From Cryobacterium flavum (GTDB lineage Bacteria > Actinomycetota > Actinomycetes > Actinomycetales > Microbacteriaceae), in contig NZ_FNIB01000017.1 in NCBI RefSeq assembly GCF_900103805.1, positions 1-61,226 on the forward strand: DNA of 61,226 bases. The letters are read 5' to 3'. Position 1 is the first letter of the stretch. Each line of letters opens with the position of its first letter. Shown here piece by piece: positions 1-9,170 of the stretch. The notes under the pieces were generated by a model. It was not told where the DNA came from, made no database searches, and worked only from the letters and a program-made list of their open reading frames with translations. Both the position numbers and the translations under genes were made by a program.

Positions 1-205
1 TGTTGAGTTCTCAAGGATCGGACACACCCGACTTCAGGCCCTGTTCTGGGCTGTCGCTCCGGGGCAACTTGTCTAACTTACCCACCCAGCCAGTCGCTGT
101 CAAATCGGCCAAACCGGGCAGTTTTCGGCATGCAAAGCACACCAAAACGCTCAGAAAACCCGACTCAACCAGCAACACACACTCGATGGGAGGCTTACTA
201 TCCTA
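1..205 (-). promoter_or_regulatory. rRNA operon promoter and leader (rRNA genes outside window)
   Basis: On the minus strand the window ends with CTTGAGAACTCAACA (positions 15-1), a sequence I recognise from actinobacterial pre-16S leaders. Upstream lies a candidate promoter: -35 TTTCAA at 228-223, 17-bp spacer, -10 TAGGAT at 205-200. The roughly 190-bp leader between them has no convincing ORF. I infer that an rRNA operon reads leftward just outside the window. The rRNA genes themselves are not visible. Confidence 0.55.
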
Positions 206-398
206 GCCCAACTTCAACGCACTTGAAACAAGCACTCTCAGCTGATCTGGCTACGATCTGGTCCCACATGAGGCCGAAAAGCACTGCGGCTTTTCGCACC
301 TTTGGGGTACGTATAGATACACTACGGCCACCACACCCACCCGTCAAAACGCACCCCACCCGGGCGTGTCGCACCTACCGGGCCCACCCTATGAACAC

Positions 399-446
399 GG
401 GCCCAGTTTATAAACTGGGCCCACGGACGGGGCCTGGGCCCCGTCC
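399..446. repeat. GGGCCC palindromic element, locus 1 (two adjacent palindromes)
   Basis: Two adjacent palindromes: 399-422 is a perfect 24-bp palindrome with half-site GGGCCCAGTTTA, and 425-446 has 10-bp arms GGACGGGGCC around a TG centre. The same arrangement recurs near 17877 and 22659. It lies just past the ahcY stop and could fold in the transcript, but no T-tract follows. It is probably a dispersed element rather than a dedicated terminator. Confidence 0.8.
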
Positions 447-462
447 GCAATACGGGCAGGGG

Positions 463-1950
<1,488 letters not shown>

Positions 1951-2040
1951 GGCACTATCTTGCCATTTCAGCCTGAATGAACTCGACATTCTTACGCTCG
2001 TTGTGCGCGTAATCGCTCGCGCTGGCCGCTACGCTCGCCG

Positions 2041-3264
2041 CTACGCTCGCGCTGCCACTTCGCTGCGGCTTTCCTCGTGCTGGCCGCGGTCCGTTGGCAG
2101 AGCGGATGCCGCGGCCCGGCGCCGCGCGCCCGCTGCGGCCAGCGCCATCACGAGGAACGCCACGAGCGCGGCGGCCGCTCCGGCCCAGATCGGCGCCGTG
2201 TAGCCGAGGCCGGAGGCGATGAGGCTGCCGCCCGCTCCGGCACCGAGCGCGTTACCGAGGTTGAACGCCGCGATGTTGGCGCCGGAAGCCAGCGTGGTGG
2301 CGCCGTTTGCGTAGCGCATCACCCGCATTTGTAGGCCGGGAACGACGCCGAAGCCGAATCCGCCCATCAAAATGAGCGAGACCACGGTCGCGATCGGGTT
2401 GGCAGCGGTGAGCGCAAAGAAAACGAGCACGAGGGTCAGGGCGCCGAGGAAGGCGAGCAGGCTCGCGTCGAGGTTGCGGTCGGCGAGTTTGCCGCCGAGC
2501 ACGTTGCCAGCGAAGAGTCCGACGCCGAACACCACGAGCAGCCACGGCACCATGCTCGCCGCGAAGCCGGCCACCTCGGTGAGGGTGAACGCGATATAGG
2601 TGAAGGCTCCGAACATACCGCCGAAGCCGAGCACGGTGACCGCGATCGACAGCCACACCTGCGGCGACCGGAAGGCGCGCAGCTCTTGGCGCAGGCTCGC
2701 GGTGCCGGCGCGCGGCGGCGCCATGGCCGGCAGCAGAAAGACCAGACCAAGCAGGGCGACGACGCCGATCGCGGTGATCGCCCAGAAGGTGGAGCGCCAG
2801 CCGAAGGCCTGGCCGAACAGGGTACCGAACGGCACACCGAGCACATTGGCGGCGGTGAGCCCGGTGAACATGATCGCGATCGCGCCGGCCTTCTTGTTCT
2901 CGGGAACGAGGCTGGCCGCGACGACGGCGCCGATTCCGAAGAAGGCACCGTGGCAGAGGGCGGCGATGATGCGGCCGCTGAGCATGATTCCGTAGGTGGG
3001 GGCGATGGCCGAGAGCAGGTTGCCGACGATGAAGAGCACCATGAGCGCCACGAGAACGCGTTTGCGGGAGAACCGATTGACGGCGGCGGTGAGACCGAGC
3101 GCGCCGACGACCACGCTGAGCGCGTAGCCGGAGATGAGCCAGCCCGCCACGGCCGGGGTCACCGCGAAGTCGGCGGCAACTTCGGGCAGCAGGCCCATGA
3201 TGACGAATTCGGTGAGGCCGATTCCGAAGCCACCGAGGGCGAGGGCGATCAGGCTGATGGGCAT
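2041..3264 (-). CDS. MFS transporter, drug:H+ antiporter (DHA1/AraJ-like) family
   Basis: A 407-residue hydrophobic protein with the 12-helix layout of the major facilitator superfamily. The N-terminus reads straight into helix 1 (ALALGGFGIGLTEFVIMGLL), typical of the AraJ/YdhP-like DHA1 group, and the loop after helix 2 has the basic RFSRKR segment. Likely role: efflux of a small toxic compound across the cytoplasmic membrane. The start at 3264 is supported by AAGGAG seven bases upstream; the longer frame to 3324 lacks this. It diverges from the MarR-type gene at 3442, a classic pump/repressor pair, so repression by that neighbour is likely. Substrate cannot be read from sequence. Confidence 0.88.
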   Translation of the reverse strand: MPISLIALALGGFGIGLTEFVIMGLLPEVAADFAVTPAVAGWLISGYALSVVVGALGLTAAVNRFSRKRVLVALMVLFIVGNLLSAIAPTYGIMLSGRIIAALCHGAFFGIGAVVAASLVPENKKAGAIAIMFTGLTAANVLGVPFGTLFGQAFGWRSTFWAITAIGVVALLGLVFLLPAMAPPRAGTASLRQELRAFRSPQVWLSIAVTVLGFGGMFGAFTYIAFTLTEVAGFAASMVPWLLVVFGVGLFAGNVLGGKLADRNLDASLLAFLGALTLVLVFFALTAANPIATVVSLILMGGFGFGVVPGLQMRVMRYANGATTLASGANIAAFNLGNALGAGAGGSLIASGLGYTAPIWAGAAAALVAFLVMALAAAGARRRAAASALPTDRGQHEESRSEVAARA

Positions 3265-3324
3265 GGCGAAACTCCTTGAACGGGACGGATGAGCGCCAAC
3301 TCTGGCGGGACACAGATTGACCAC

Positions 3325-3400
3325 CTACGCTGGTAATTGAACGCGCTGGTAGTTGCAGCCAACACTTGTTGCAGGCGCGCTACAAATACTTGCACACGCT
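3325..3400. promoter_or_regulatory. Divergent MFS/marR control region with repeated motif
   Basis: Between the pump gene and the MarR gene lie two direct repeats, CGCTGGTAATTGAA at 3328-3341 and CGCTGGTAGTTGCA at 3344-3357, spaced 16 bp (about 1.5 helical turns), followed by further TTGCA words near 3370 and 3390. This is where the MarR protein would be expected to bind. No clear -10/-35 pair was assigned. Confidence 0.4.
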
Positions 3401-3441
3401 AGCTATCCGCGCAAGCAACCATCGTGAACACCGGAGGATCC

Positions 3442-3876
3442 ATGGGTATTGCAGACGACGCCGTCGAGGTGCGCGCCCAGGGCTGGCGTACCCTGGCATC
3501 CCTGCACGCGGCCATTGACACCGAACTCGAGCGAGCACTCCAGGGCGCGGTCGAACTGTCGGTCGTGGAGTACACCGTGCTCGACGCGCTCGGCCGCCAA
3601 CACGGCTGGCACATGCGCATGCAGCAACTCGCCGGCGCGACCGCCCTGTCGAGCAGCGCGACCACCCGCCTGGTCAACCGCCTCGAAGAGCGGATGCTGC
3701 TCACCCGCGTTCTCTGCGCCGACGACCGGCGCGGCATCTACACCGAACTCACCGCGGCCGGGCACGCCCTGCACGATCGGGCCCGCCCGGTGCACGATGC
3801 GGCACTCGAGCGGGCGCTGGCATCCGCTCGGCTGGCGCCGGAACTGGCCGGTCTCGTCGACGCGATCGCCGGCTAG
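3442..3876 (+). CDS. MarR-family transcriptional regulator
   Basis: A 144-residue winged-helix regulator: N-terminal dimerisation helix (WRTLASLHAAIDTELERAL), recognition region QLAGATALSSSATTRLVNRLEERMLLTR and the wing DDRRGIYTELTAAG (DxR motif) typical of MarR proteins. The start at 3442 has GGAGG four bases upstream; a GTG at 3424 in the same frame lacks this. Divergent from the MFS gene, it probably represses the pump and itself, with a ligand relieving repression. The last part of the gene is duplicated in tandem immediately downstream (see the repeat at 3791-4003); the first stop is at 3874-3876, so the duplicate copy is not translated as part of this protein. Confidence 0.9.
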   Translation: MGIADDAVEVRAQGWRTLASLHAAIDTELERALQGAVELSVVEYTVLDALGRQHGWHMRMQQLAGATALSSSATTRLVNRLEERMLLTRVLCADDRRGIYTELTAAGHALHDRARPVHDAALERALASARLAPELAGLVDAIAG

Positions 3877-4003
3877 CCCGGTCCGAACGGCTCGGCACGT
3901 CGCACTATGCCGCGCTCAAGCGAGCACTGCCATCCGCTCGGCTGGCACCGGCACTGGCCGGTCTCGTCAAAGCTATCGCCGGCTAGCCCGGTCCGAACGG
4001 TTC
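3791..4003 (+). repeat. Diverged 110-bp tandem duplication of the marR 3' end
   Basis: The segment from 3791 (last third of marR, its stop and the following GCCCGGTCCGAACGG) recurs from 3901 with a 110-bp period, including a second copy of the stop context GCCGGCTAGCCCGG. The copies differ at roughly one base in six in the first part and are nearly identical around the stop. Only the first copy is in frame with a full regulator. Confidence 0.85.
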
Positions 4004-4063
4004 AGCAGCGTTCCCCCGGGCCGCGTCAGCGCGTCGGTCGGAGGCCGGGCCCTGCCACCGATG

Positions 4064-4288
4064 CTAGCGGGGAGAGTCGGGGTCGTCGGCCACGAAGCGG
4101 TGCTTCATGAGCTGCCAGCCCTGGGGAGCGCTCGTGCGCTCGGCGTGACGCGAGCACAGGTCAAAACTGTGCGGTTCTTTGCGGCCGGACAGCGGGCCGA
4201 GCACAGCCAGGGACTCCCCATAGTCAAAGGTGAGCGTGGCCACCGAGGGTTCGAGGCAGGCAACGCGAGAACACGGGCGGAATGTCAT
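4064..4288 (-). CDS. DUF3499 family small protein
   Basis: A 74-residue protein beginning MTFRPCSRVACLEPSVATLTF and containing GPLSGRKEPHSFDLCSRH and APQGW, all hallmarks of the actinobacterial DUF3499 family. Cys6, Cys11, Cys44 and the nearby histidines could form a metal site; this is inference, no function is established. In mycobacteria the homologue lies between the phosphomannomutase gene and a zincin-like gene, and here it is likewise divergent from the zincin-like gene at 4333 with a 44-bp gap. The marR duplication lies just beyond its 3' end. Family call secure, role unknown. Confidence 0.85.
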   Translation of the reverse strand: MTFRPCSRVACLEPSVATLTFDYGESLAVLGPLSGRKEPHSFDLCSRHAERTSAPQGWQLMKHRFVADDPDSPR

Positions 4289-4332
4289 TGCCTATAAGGG
4301 TAGCCGCTCCCAGCCCGCCGTAGGATGGCAGC

Positions 4333-4779
4333 ATGTCCCGATCCCGTCGATCCGCTTCGCCCGAACCGACCGTGCGCGGCCGCGGGCGTGACCGGCACGG
4401 CCGCGGCATCCGTAGTTCGGCGACCGGCCCGTTTCTGCCGCCGCTGCGCACCCGCATCGACCTGTTCGACATGACGATCGCCTCGACGATCGAGTATTTG
4501 CGCGGCGTCTGGCCCGAAGAATTGGGCAAGTCGGTTTTTGAGGTGGCCGCCGGACCGCCCTCGGTCATCCCCGGTGTCGGGGTCGAGCGCTGGATGGTCA
4601 CGCCGGAGACGAATCGCGTGGTGTTCTACCGCCTGCCGATTCAGCGGCTGTCGCGCCTGCACGAGAACGACGAGATGCACCAGCGCATGATGATCGAGAC
4701 CTGCGTGTTTCGCGGCGTCGCCGAACTCCTCGGCAAAGACCCCTGGGATCTCGCGCCGGATCGCTTCCGCCACTTCTAG
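4333..4779 (+). CDS. Zincin-like metallopeptidase-family protein lacking HExxH
   Basis: A 148-residue protein matching the small actinobacterial metallopeptidase-fold family (homologues sit beside DUF3499 and whiB2, as Rv3259 does in M. tuberculosis). It starts with a basic, disordered arm (SRSRRSASPEP...RGRGRDRHGRG), followed by GPFLPPLRTRIDLFDMTI and the conserved VFYRLPIQRLSR...HENDEMHQRMMIETCVFRGVAELLG. The region where active members carry HExxH here reads HQRMMIE, so the zinc motif is absent and catalysis is doubtful. Divergent from DUF3499. Family call good by context and sequence; activity unlikely or non-canonical. Confidence 0.75.
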   Translation: MSRSRRSASPEPTVRGRGRDRHGRGIRSSATGPFLPPLRTRIDLFDMTIASTIEYLRGVWPEELGKSVFEVAAGPPSVIPGVGVERWMVTPETNRVVFYRLPIQRLSRLHENDEMHQRMMIETCVFRGVAELLGKDPWDLAPDRFRHF

Positions 4780-5126
4780 ACCGCCGGGCGCGCTTCCGGC
4801 GAGCACCGCCACAGAGAAGCGTCGGCCACTGGGCGTCGCGGCATGTGTCTGAGAAGTTGGCACGTGTTCAAACCAGTGCCAACTTCCCCAATATGTGCCA
4901 CGCGCAGAATGCGGGCGGGGCGGGCATTCGCAGGGCGGCAACCCCGCGATCCCTTTCTGCGACTGGGATCGCGGCGCTATTAGCGCGCGCGCTTGTCTGA
5001 ACGTTTGCTGAATTGAGTAACAGAACGGTAACGGATTGGGGTAATTCCAAACCATTTCGGGGGTGGAACCGAACACCATGCAGACCCCAACACCACCTGC
5101 TCGAACTACAGAAAAGGATTTATCCC
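4780..5126 (+). other. 347-bp non-coding stretch
   Basis: Apart from the palindrome at 4840-4903 I see no ORF with actinobacterial coding character and no RNA gene. The promoter for the lipoprotein gene at 5127 should lie near the AT-richer 4990-5060 segment, but I could not assign boxes with confidence. Confidence 0.5.
4840..4903. repeat. Long palindrome, copy 1 (GAGAAGTTGGCAC family)
   Basis: Arms GAGAAGTTGGCAC (4851-4863) and GTGCCAACTTCCCC (4876-4889) surround a 12-base loop GTGTTCAAACCA; flanking GCATGTGTCT and ATATGTGCCACG extend the imperfect stem. Copy 2 at 5921-5986 shares the core arms and the loop exactly and in the same orientation. No T-tract. Confidence 0.85.
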
Positions 5127-5807
5127 ATGCGTACATTCACCAAGGCCACCATCGGTTTCGCATCTGCTGGAATTCTCATCGCCGGCCTCGCCGGCTGCTC
5201 GGCGACCGGCACCACGACCACCCCGGCGCCTGCCGCCAGCTCGTCCAGCTCGGCCGAAGCCACCCCGACGCCGCTCGCCTCGATCCCCAGCCTCTCCGGT
5301 GTTGACACCGCGGTGCTACTCGACGCCAACTTCGCCGCTGCCCTGACGAGCCTCGGCCTCACCGCCGGAACCGTCGGAACGGCCACCCTCGAAGACGGCA
5401 GCCTGCACTTCCCGATCACCGGCGGCAACGTGGACTACTACGACCCGGCCGAAAGCTACCGCCCGTTCGTTCAGGGCTCCATTCAGCACGAGGGTTCCGG
5501 CTTCTCGCTGGCCGCCGGCGACACCGTCGTCGAGTTGACCAACTTCACCATCGACCCGGGCACCTCGGAGCTCTTCGGTGACGTCTCGGTCAACGGCGCA
5601 TCCGCCGCGACCCAGGTTCTCCTCTTCAACCTCTACGGCGGAACCCTGGAGCCCCTCAAGATGGACGGCGACAACGCCATCCTCACCGGCACCACGGTGC
5701 ACATCTCCTCCGTCGCCGCCGGCCTGCTGAACGACACGTTCAAGACCGACGCCGTCGCTGACCAGCTGCTCGTTGGTATCGCGACGATCACCGCCGCCAC
5801 CAAGTAG
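5127..5807 (+). CDS. Secreted lipoprotein of unknown function
   Basis: A 226-residue predicted lipoprotein: positively charged start MRTFTKATIG, hydrophobic segment, lipobox LAGC with Cys24 as the lipidation site, then a Ser/Ala/Thr/Pro-rich linker (about 25-48). The mature domain (about 55-226) is an all-beta-looking repeat of VGTATLEDGSLHFPITGG, GDTVVELTNFTIDPGTSELFGDVSV and TAILTG-type strands; I recall similar actinobacterial surface proteins but cannot name a function. Start at 5127 has AAAGGA eight bases upstream. It is monocistronic, followed by a terminator (5841-5873), and bracketed by two copies of a long palindrome. Confidence 0.8.
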   Translation: MRTFTKATIGFASAGILIAGLAGCSATGTTTTPAPAASSSSSAEATPTPLASIPSLSGVDTAVLLDANFAAALTSLGLTAGTVGTATLEDGSLHFPITGGNVDYYDPAESYRPFVQGSIQHEGSGFSLAAGDTVVELTNFTIDPGTSELFGDVSVNGASAATQVLLFNLYGGTLEPLKMDGDNAILTGTTVHISSVAAGLLNDTFKTDAVADQLLVGIATITAATK

Positions 5808-5840
5808 CTCTTCACAAGAGAGTCAGCGTCACAGCACGAA

Positions 5841-5873
5841 TCGGGGCTCGCCACACGGCGGGCCTCGATTTTT
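5841..5873 (+). terminator. Rho-independent terminator of the lipoprotein gene
   Basis: TCGGGGCTCGCC (5841-5852), loop ACAC, GGCGGGCCTCGA, then TTTTT. The stem has two G-T type mismatches, fits a transcript on the plus strand and lies 33 bp after the stop. Confidence 0.8.
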
Positions 5874-5920
5874 GCGTGCCCGGGCGGTGTGTCGCACGTG
5901 ACGTGCGCGCGCGGCGGGCT

Positions 5921-5986
5921 CGTGGCACGTCTTGGAGAAGTTGGCACGTGTTCAAACCAGTGCCAACTTCTCAAACGCGTGCCACG
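5921..5986. repeat. Long palindrome, copy 2 (GAGAAGTTGGCAC family)
   Basis: CGTGGCACG outer arms (5921-5929 and its complement ending at 5986) enclose GAGAAGTTGGCAC / GTGCCAACTTCTC around the same 12-base loop GTGTTCAAACCA seen in copy 1. The two copies sit on either side of the lipoprotein gene in the same orientation. Confidence 0.88.
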
Positions 5987-6012
5987 GCAGGATTAGGCGG
6001 CGGGACTGCGCG

Positions 6013-6047
6013 GCGGCATCCGCGCGGCGCGTCAAACGGATGCCGCC
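6013..6047. terminator. Inverted GCATCCG pair at the end of the first GDPD gene
   Basis: GGCGGCATCCG (6013-6023) and CGGATGCCGCC (6037-6047) form a perfect 11-bp inverted repeat with a 13-base loop. It overlaps the stop codon of the minus-strand gene at 6032. No T-tract is present, so termination is inferred only from position and structure. Confidence 0.5.
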
Positions 6048-7051
6048 GCCCGGCTGCGCAGGTCGTCGCGCACGGTCACGGCGAGGTCGGGGTGGTCGAC
6101 GAAGACCCCGTCGATGCCGCTGCCCATGACCGCTGCGAACTCGCCGCGCCAGTGGCCAAATTCGGCGGCCTGTTCACCGCGGCGATGCGGCTCAGTGAGG
6201 AAGGCGTTCTCGGGGCGCAGCGTCCAGCAGAGGATGTCCAACCCGGCCGCGTGGGCGTTCGCGACGAGAGACGAGACGACCAACTCGCCGGCGGCATCCG
6301 CCTGGATGATCAGGGATTTGTCAACGCTAATACCGTCAACGCTGAGAGCGGCGAGGCCGCTGTCGGTGAGATAGTCCGAGTAGTACGGGGCTGCGGCGCC
6401 GAGCTCGATGATTTTGTCGAGCGGCTGTCCGGTCGGGGCGATGAGAAACACGCTTTGAGCGCTGATGCCCCGGGCAGCGAGCTGCTCGAGCACGGTCGGT
6501 TCGAAGCTCTCGATGATGAGGCGCTCGTCGTCGTTGCTCCAGCCGGCCGCGCGCACCTCGGCGGCGAACAATTCGTCGAGCGGCAGGCCGATCGATTCGA
6601 AATAGGCGGCGTTCTTGATTTCCGCGACCATGCCGAGGGTGCGCCGATAGGTGTTCGAGGCCTCGTCGATGAGGTGAAACAGGTCGCTCAGCCGAAGGAT
6701 CGGATACTGGTCGTCGTGCACGGCGCTCGTCGGCCGCAGGTGGGCGAGGCGTTCCCGGGCGCGCAGCGTGGCGAGTTCGGCCCAGGTGAAGTCCTCGGTG
6801 AACCAGCCGGTGAGGGTGTGGTCGGCGAATTCCTTGGTCGTGCGGCGGCCGGCGAATTCGGTGCGGGAGGCGACATCCGTTGTGGCGGAGATGTCGTTCT
6901 CGTGGCGCAGCACCAATATGCCGTCGCGGGTGGCGACAATGTCGGGCTCGACGGCGTCGGCGCCGAGCTCGAACGCGAGGTCGTAGGCGGAACGAGTGTG
7001 TTCGGGGCGGTAGCCGCTGGCTCCGCGGTGACCGATGACAAGAGGGGGCAT
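6032..7051 (-). CDS. Glycerophosphodiester phosphodiesterase (cytosolic form)
   Basis: A 339-residue GDPD-family enzyme that hydrolyses glycerophosphodiesters to glycerol-3-phosphate and an alcohol. N-terminal PPLVIGHRGASGYRPEHT carries the catalytic HRG (His8), followed by VEPDIVATRDGILVLRH with the metal-binding Glu/Asp and second His. Later signature segments are AEIKNAAYF and the C-terminal GIDGVFVDHPDLA. No signal peptide is seen, so it is likely cytoplasmic. I start at ATG 7051; a GTG at 7057 would add two residues. It diverges from the ABC transporter operon at 7249, implying that imported glycerophosphodiesters are cleaved inside the cell. Confidence 0.9.
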   Translation of the reverse strand: MPPLVIGHRGASGYRPEHTRSAYDLAFELGADAVEPDIVATRDGILVLRHENDISATTDVASRTEFAGRRTTKEFADHTLTGWFTEDFTWAELATLRARERLAHLRPTSAVHDDQYPILRLSDLFHLIDEASNTYRRTLGMVAEIKNAAYFESIGLPLDELFAAEVRAAGWSNDDERLIIESFEPTVLEQLAARGISAQSVFLIAPTGQPLDKIIELGAAAPYYSDYLTDSGLAALSVDGISVDKSLIIQADAAGELVVSSLVANAHAAGLDILCWTLRPENAFLTEPHRRGEQAAEFGHWRGEFAAVMGSGIDGVFVDHPDLAVTVRDDLRSRAAASV

Positions 7052-7248
7052 CTGCACACCGTAACGGTGCCGGGTGACGTCGATAGCCGCTCAGGTGAAC
7101 ACCCGCTGAAGTTTCGACGCGGTGCAGGCGAACGACTCGCGAAGAGTGCGCGCAAACAATCAAATTGGCCGATCAGCGCCACGGGCGCTCCCTAACCTGA
7201 CAGAGTCCGCTGCTTGGCCGACGGTATTTTTCAGGGAGATTTCAGCGT

Positions 7249-8232
7249 ATGCCCACCATCGAGGACCTGCACCGCAGCACCGATTCAGCGGTGGCGGTAT
7301 CGGTTTCGACCGGCGTTGTGTCGCCCGTGATGCCCCGTACTTTCACGCCGCGTAAGAAGAAAAAGCCGTGGAAATCGTGGCTGCTGTTTCTGCTGTTCGC
7401 CGGGCCGAACGTGGCGCTGCTCATCGTCTTCACCTACAAGCCGCTGCTGCAGTCGCTCTACTACTCCACACTGCAGTGGAACCTCGGCTCGGCATCGGCG
7501 ATTCCGGTGGGCCTCGGTAACTATGTGACCTGGTTCGACGATCCCGGCACCGTTCGCGTCGTCACGGTCACCCTGATCTTCACGATCGCGACCGTCGGCG
7601 GCGGCATGGTGATCGGGCTGTTGTTCGCTGTGCTTCTGAATCGCAAGCTGCACGGTCGCGGCGCGGCCCGCACCATTGTGGTCGCACCGTACGTACTCTC
7701 CGGAGTGGCGGTGGGCCTGCTCTGGCTGTTCGTGTTCGACCCGAACTTCGGTATCACCGCGGCGCTGCTCGACGCGATCGGCGTGGCCTCACCGCCCTGG
7801 TACAACGATCCGCACTGGGCGCTGGTCATGGTCATCATCGTCTACCTGTGGAAGAACGTCGGCTACGTAGCTCTCATCTACCTGGCGGCGTTGCAGTCGG
7901 TGCCGCGCGACCTGCTCGAGGCTGCCTCGCTCGACGGCGCGTCGCCGGTGCGCGCGTTTCGCAACATCGTGCTGCCGCTGCTCGGCCCGACGACCTTCTT
8001 TCTGTCGATCACCACCCTGCTGAGCTCTCTGCAGTCGTTCGACATCATTCAGGCGATGACCAAGGGCGGACCGCTCGAGGGCACCACCACGATGATGTAC
8101 CAGATTTACCAGGAGGGCTTTCAGGCCGGTCGGGCGGGGTATTCTTCCGCCGTCGCGACGATTCTGTTCGCCGTGCTGCTCGTGGTCACGCTGATTCAAA
8201 TGAAGTACGTCGAGAAACGAGTGCACTACTAA
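7249..8232 (+). CDS. ABC sugar/glycerophosphodiester transporter permease (MalF/UgpA type)
   Basis: A 327-residue inner-membrane permease with a basic N-terminal tail (RKKKKPWKSW), six predicted helices and the cytoplasmic EAA loop EAASLDGASPVRAFRNIVLPLLGP that contacts the ATPase. It resembles the UgpA/LacF group of carbohydrate-uptake (CUT1) permeases. GGGAGA lies 11 bases before the ATG. The next permease gene overlaps its stop by one base (TAATG at 8230-8234), so the two are translationally coupled. Neighbouring phosphodiesterase genes on both sides suggest glycerol-3-phosphate or glycerophosphodiester uptake, but sugars remain possible. No ATPase gene is present here, as is common for CUT1 systems sharing an MsmK/UgpC-type ATPase. 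Confidence 0.88.
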   Translation: MPTIEDLHRSTDSAVAVSVSTGVVSPVMPRTFTPRKKKKPWKSWLLFLLFAGPNVALLIVFTYKPLLQSLYYSTLQWNLGSASAIPVGLGNYVTWFDDPGTVRVVTVTLIFTIATVGGGMVIGLLFAVLLNRKLHGRGAARTIVVAPYVLSGVAVGLLWLFVFDPNFGITAALLDAIGVASPPWYNDPHWALVMVIIVYLWKNVGYVALIYLAALQSVPRDLLEAASLDGASPVRAFRNIVLPLLGPTTFFLSITTLLSSLQSFDIIQAMTKGGPLEGTTTMMYQIYQEGFQAGRAGYSSAVATILFAVLLVVTLIQMKYVEKRVHY

Positions 8233-9095
8233 TGGCCACGCCTAGCCGTTCAACGACCGCGGCCGCACCGCGCCGCCGCAAGCCGCTGCAGCTCGGCGGC
8301 TACCTCGGCCTCGTGTTGGCCATCGCGATCATGATCCTGCCGCTGGCCTGGATGTTCCTGGCCGGGTTCAAGGAACGCGACGAGATCTACACCGTGCCGA
8401 TCCAGTGGCTGCCTGAAGCCTATGACCTGTCCAACTATGCGGCAGCCCTGGCCGCCGTGCCGTTTGGAAATTTCTTTCTCAACAGCACCATCACCACCGT
8501 CATCGGCGCCGGCCTCAAGATGCTGCTCGGCCTGACCACCGCCTACGCGGTCGTCTTTCTGGAGTTTCCGTTCAAGAAATTCGTCTTCGGGCTGGTCATC
8601 TTTGCCCTGCTGGTTCCGCAGCAGATCGTTATGATCCCGAACTTCACCCTCGTAGCCTCGCTCGGCTGGATCAACACCTACCAGGGCATCATCGTTCCGG
8701 GGTTGGCCAGCGCGTTTGGCACCTTTCTGTTTCGTCAGCATTTTCTGACCCTGCCGATCAGTATTCTCGAAGCCGCAGCCCTCGACGGTGCGAGCCACTG
8801 GATGCGCCTCTGGCGGTTCATCGTGCCGATCAGCGCGCCGACCATCGCCGCGGTCGCCCTGGTCTCGATCGTCTCCGAGTGGAACGAATACCTCTGGCCG
8901 CTGCTCGTCGTCGACCGCTCCGACATGATGACGCTGCCGGTGGGCCTGACCCTGCTGCAGAACAACGACGGCGTCACCAACTGGGGCGTGCTGATGGCCG
9001 GCACCGTGCTGGTCACCGTGCCCGTGCTGATCGCGTTCTTTGCGCTGCAGAAACGCATCATCGCCGGACTGACCGCCGGTGGCGTGACCGGCTGA
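8232..9095 (+). CDS. ABC transporter permease (MalG/UgpE type)
   Basis: A 287-residue permease partner of the 7249 gene: a basic N-terminus (RRRKPLQLGG), six helices and the EAA motif EAAALDGASHWMRLWRFIVPISAPT. The MPLAWMFLAGFKERDEIYTVPIQWLP segment is typical of MalG/UgpE-type permeases. The start codon overlaps the preceding stop. A 75-bp gap containing a hairpin (9101-9138) separates it from the binding-protein gene, which may tune the ratio of membrane to binding components. Confidence 0.88.
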   Translation: MATPSRSTTAAAPRRRKPLQLGGYLGLVLAIAIMILPLAWMFLAGFKERDEIYTVPIQWLPEAYDLSNYAAALAAVPFGNFFLNSTITTVIGAGLKMLLGLTTAYAVVFLEFPFKKFVFGLVIFALLVPQQIVMIPNFTLVASLGWINTYQGIIVPGLASAFGTFLFRQHFLTLPISILEAAALDGASHWMRLWRFIVPISAPTIAAVALVSIVSEWNEYLWPLLVVDRSDMMTLPVGLTLLQNNDGVTNWGVLMAGTVLVTVPVLIAFFALQKRIIAGLTAGGVTG

Positions 9096-9100
9096 TCTGC

Positions 9101-9138
9101 GGGCATCCGTTTTATTGAAGCGGATGCCCCCCTCTTTT
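9101..9138 (+). terminator. Inverted GCATCCG pair with T-rich tail between permease and binding-protein genes
   Basis: GGGCATCCG (9101-9109) and CGGATGCCC (9121-9129) form a perfect 9-bp stem with an 11-base loop, followed by CCCTCTTTT. It looks like a weak intrinsic terminator or attenuator inside the operon, or a 3'-end stabiliser for the permease mRNA. It is built from two copies of the over-represented GCATCCG word. Confidence 0.6.
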
Positions 9139-9170
9139 CCGCTTGTGCCTACCCCTACAAGGAGAGTTCT

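Noticed and set aside
399..446. GGGCCC palindromes as a Rho-independent terminator of ahcY
   Set aside because: No T-tract follows and the same modules recur inside a coding region and in divergent gaps, so a dispersed repeat is the better description.
4675..4700. HExxH zinc motif in the zincin-like protein
   Set aside because: The string HENDEMH looks similar at first sight but has no His at the right spacing.
5876..7195. 439-codon plus-strand open frame
   Set aside because: Antisense to the GDPD gene at 6032-7051, which has complete catalytic motifs.
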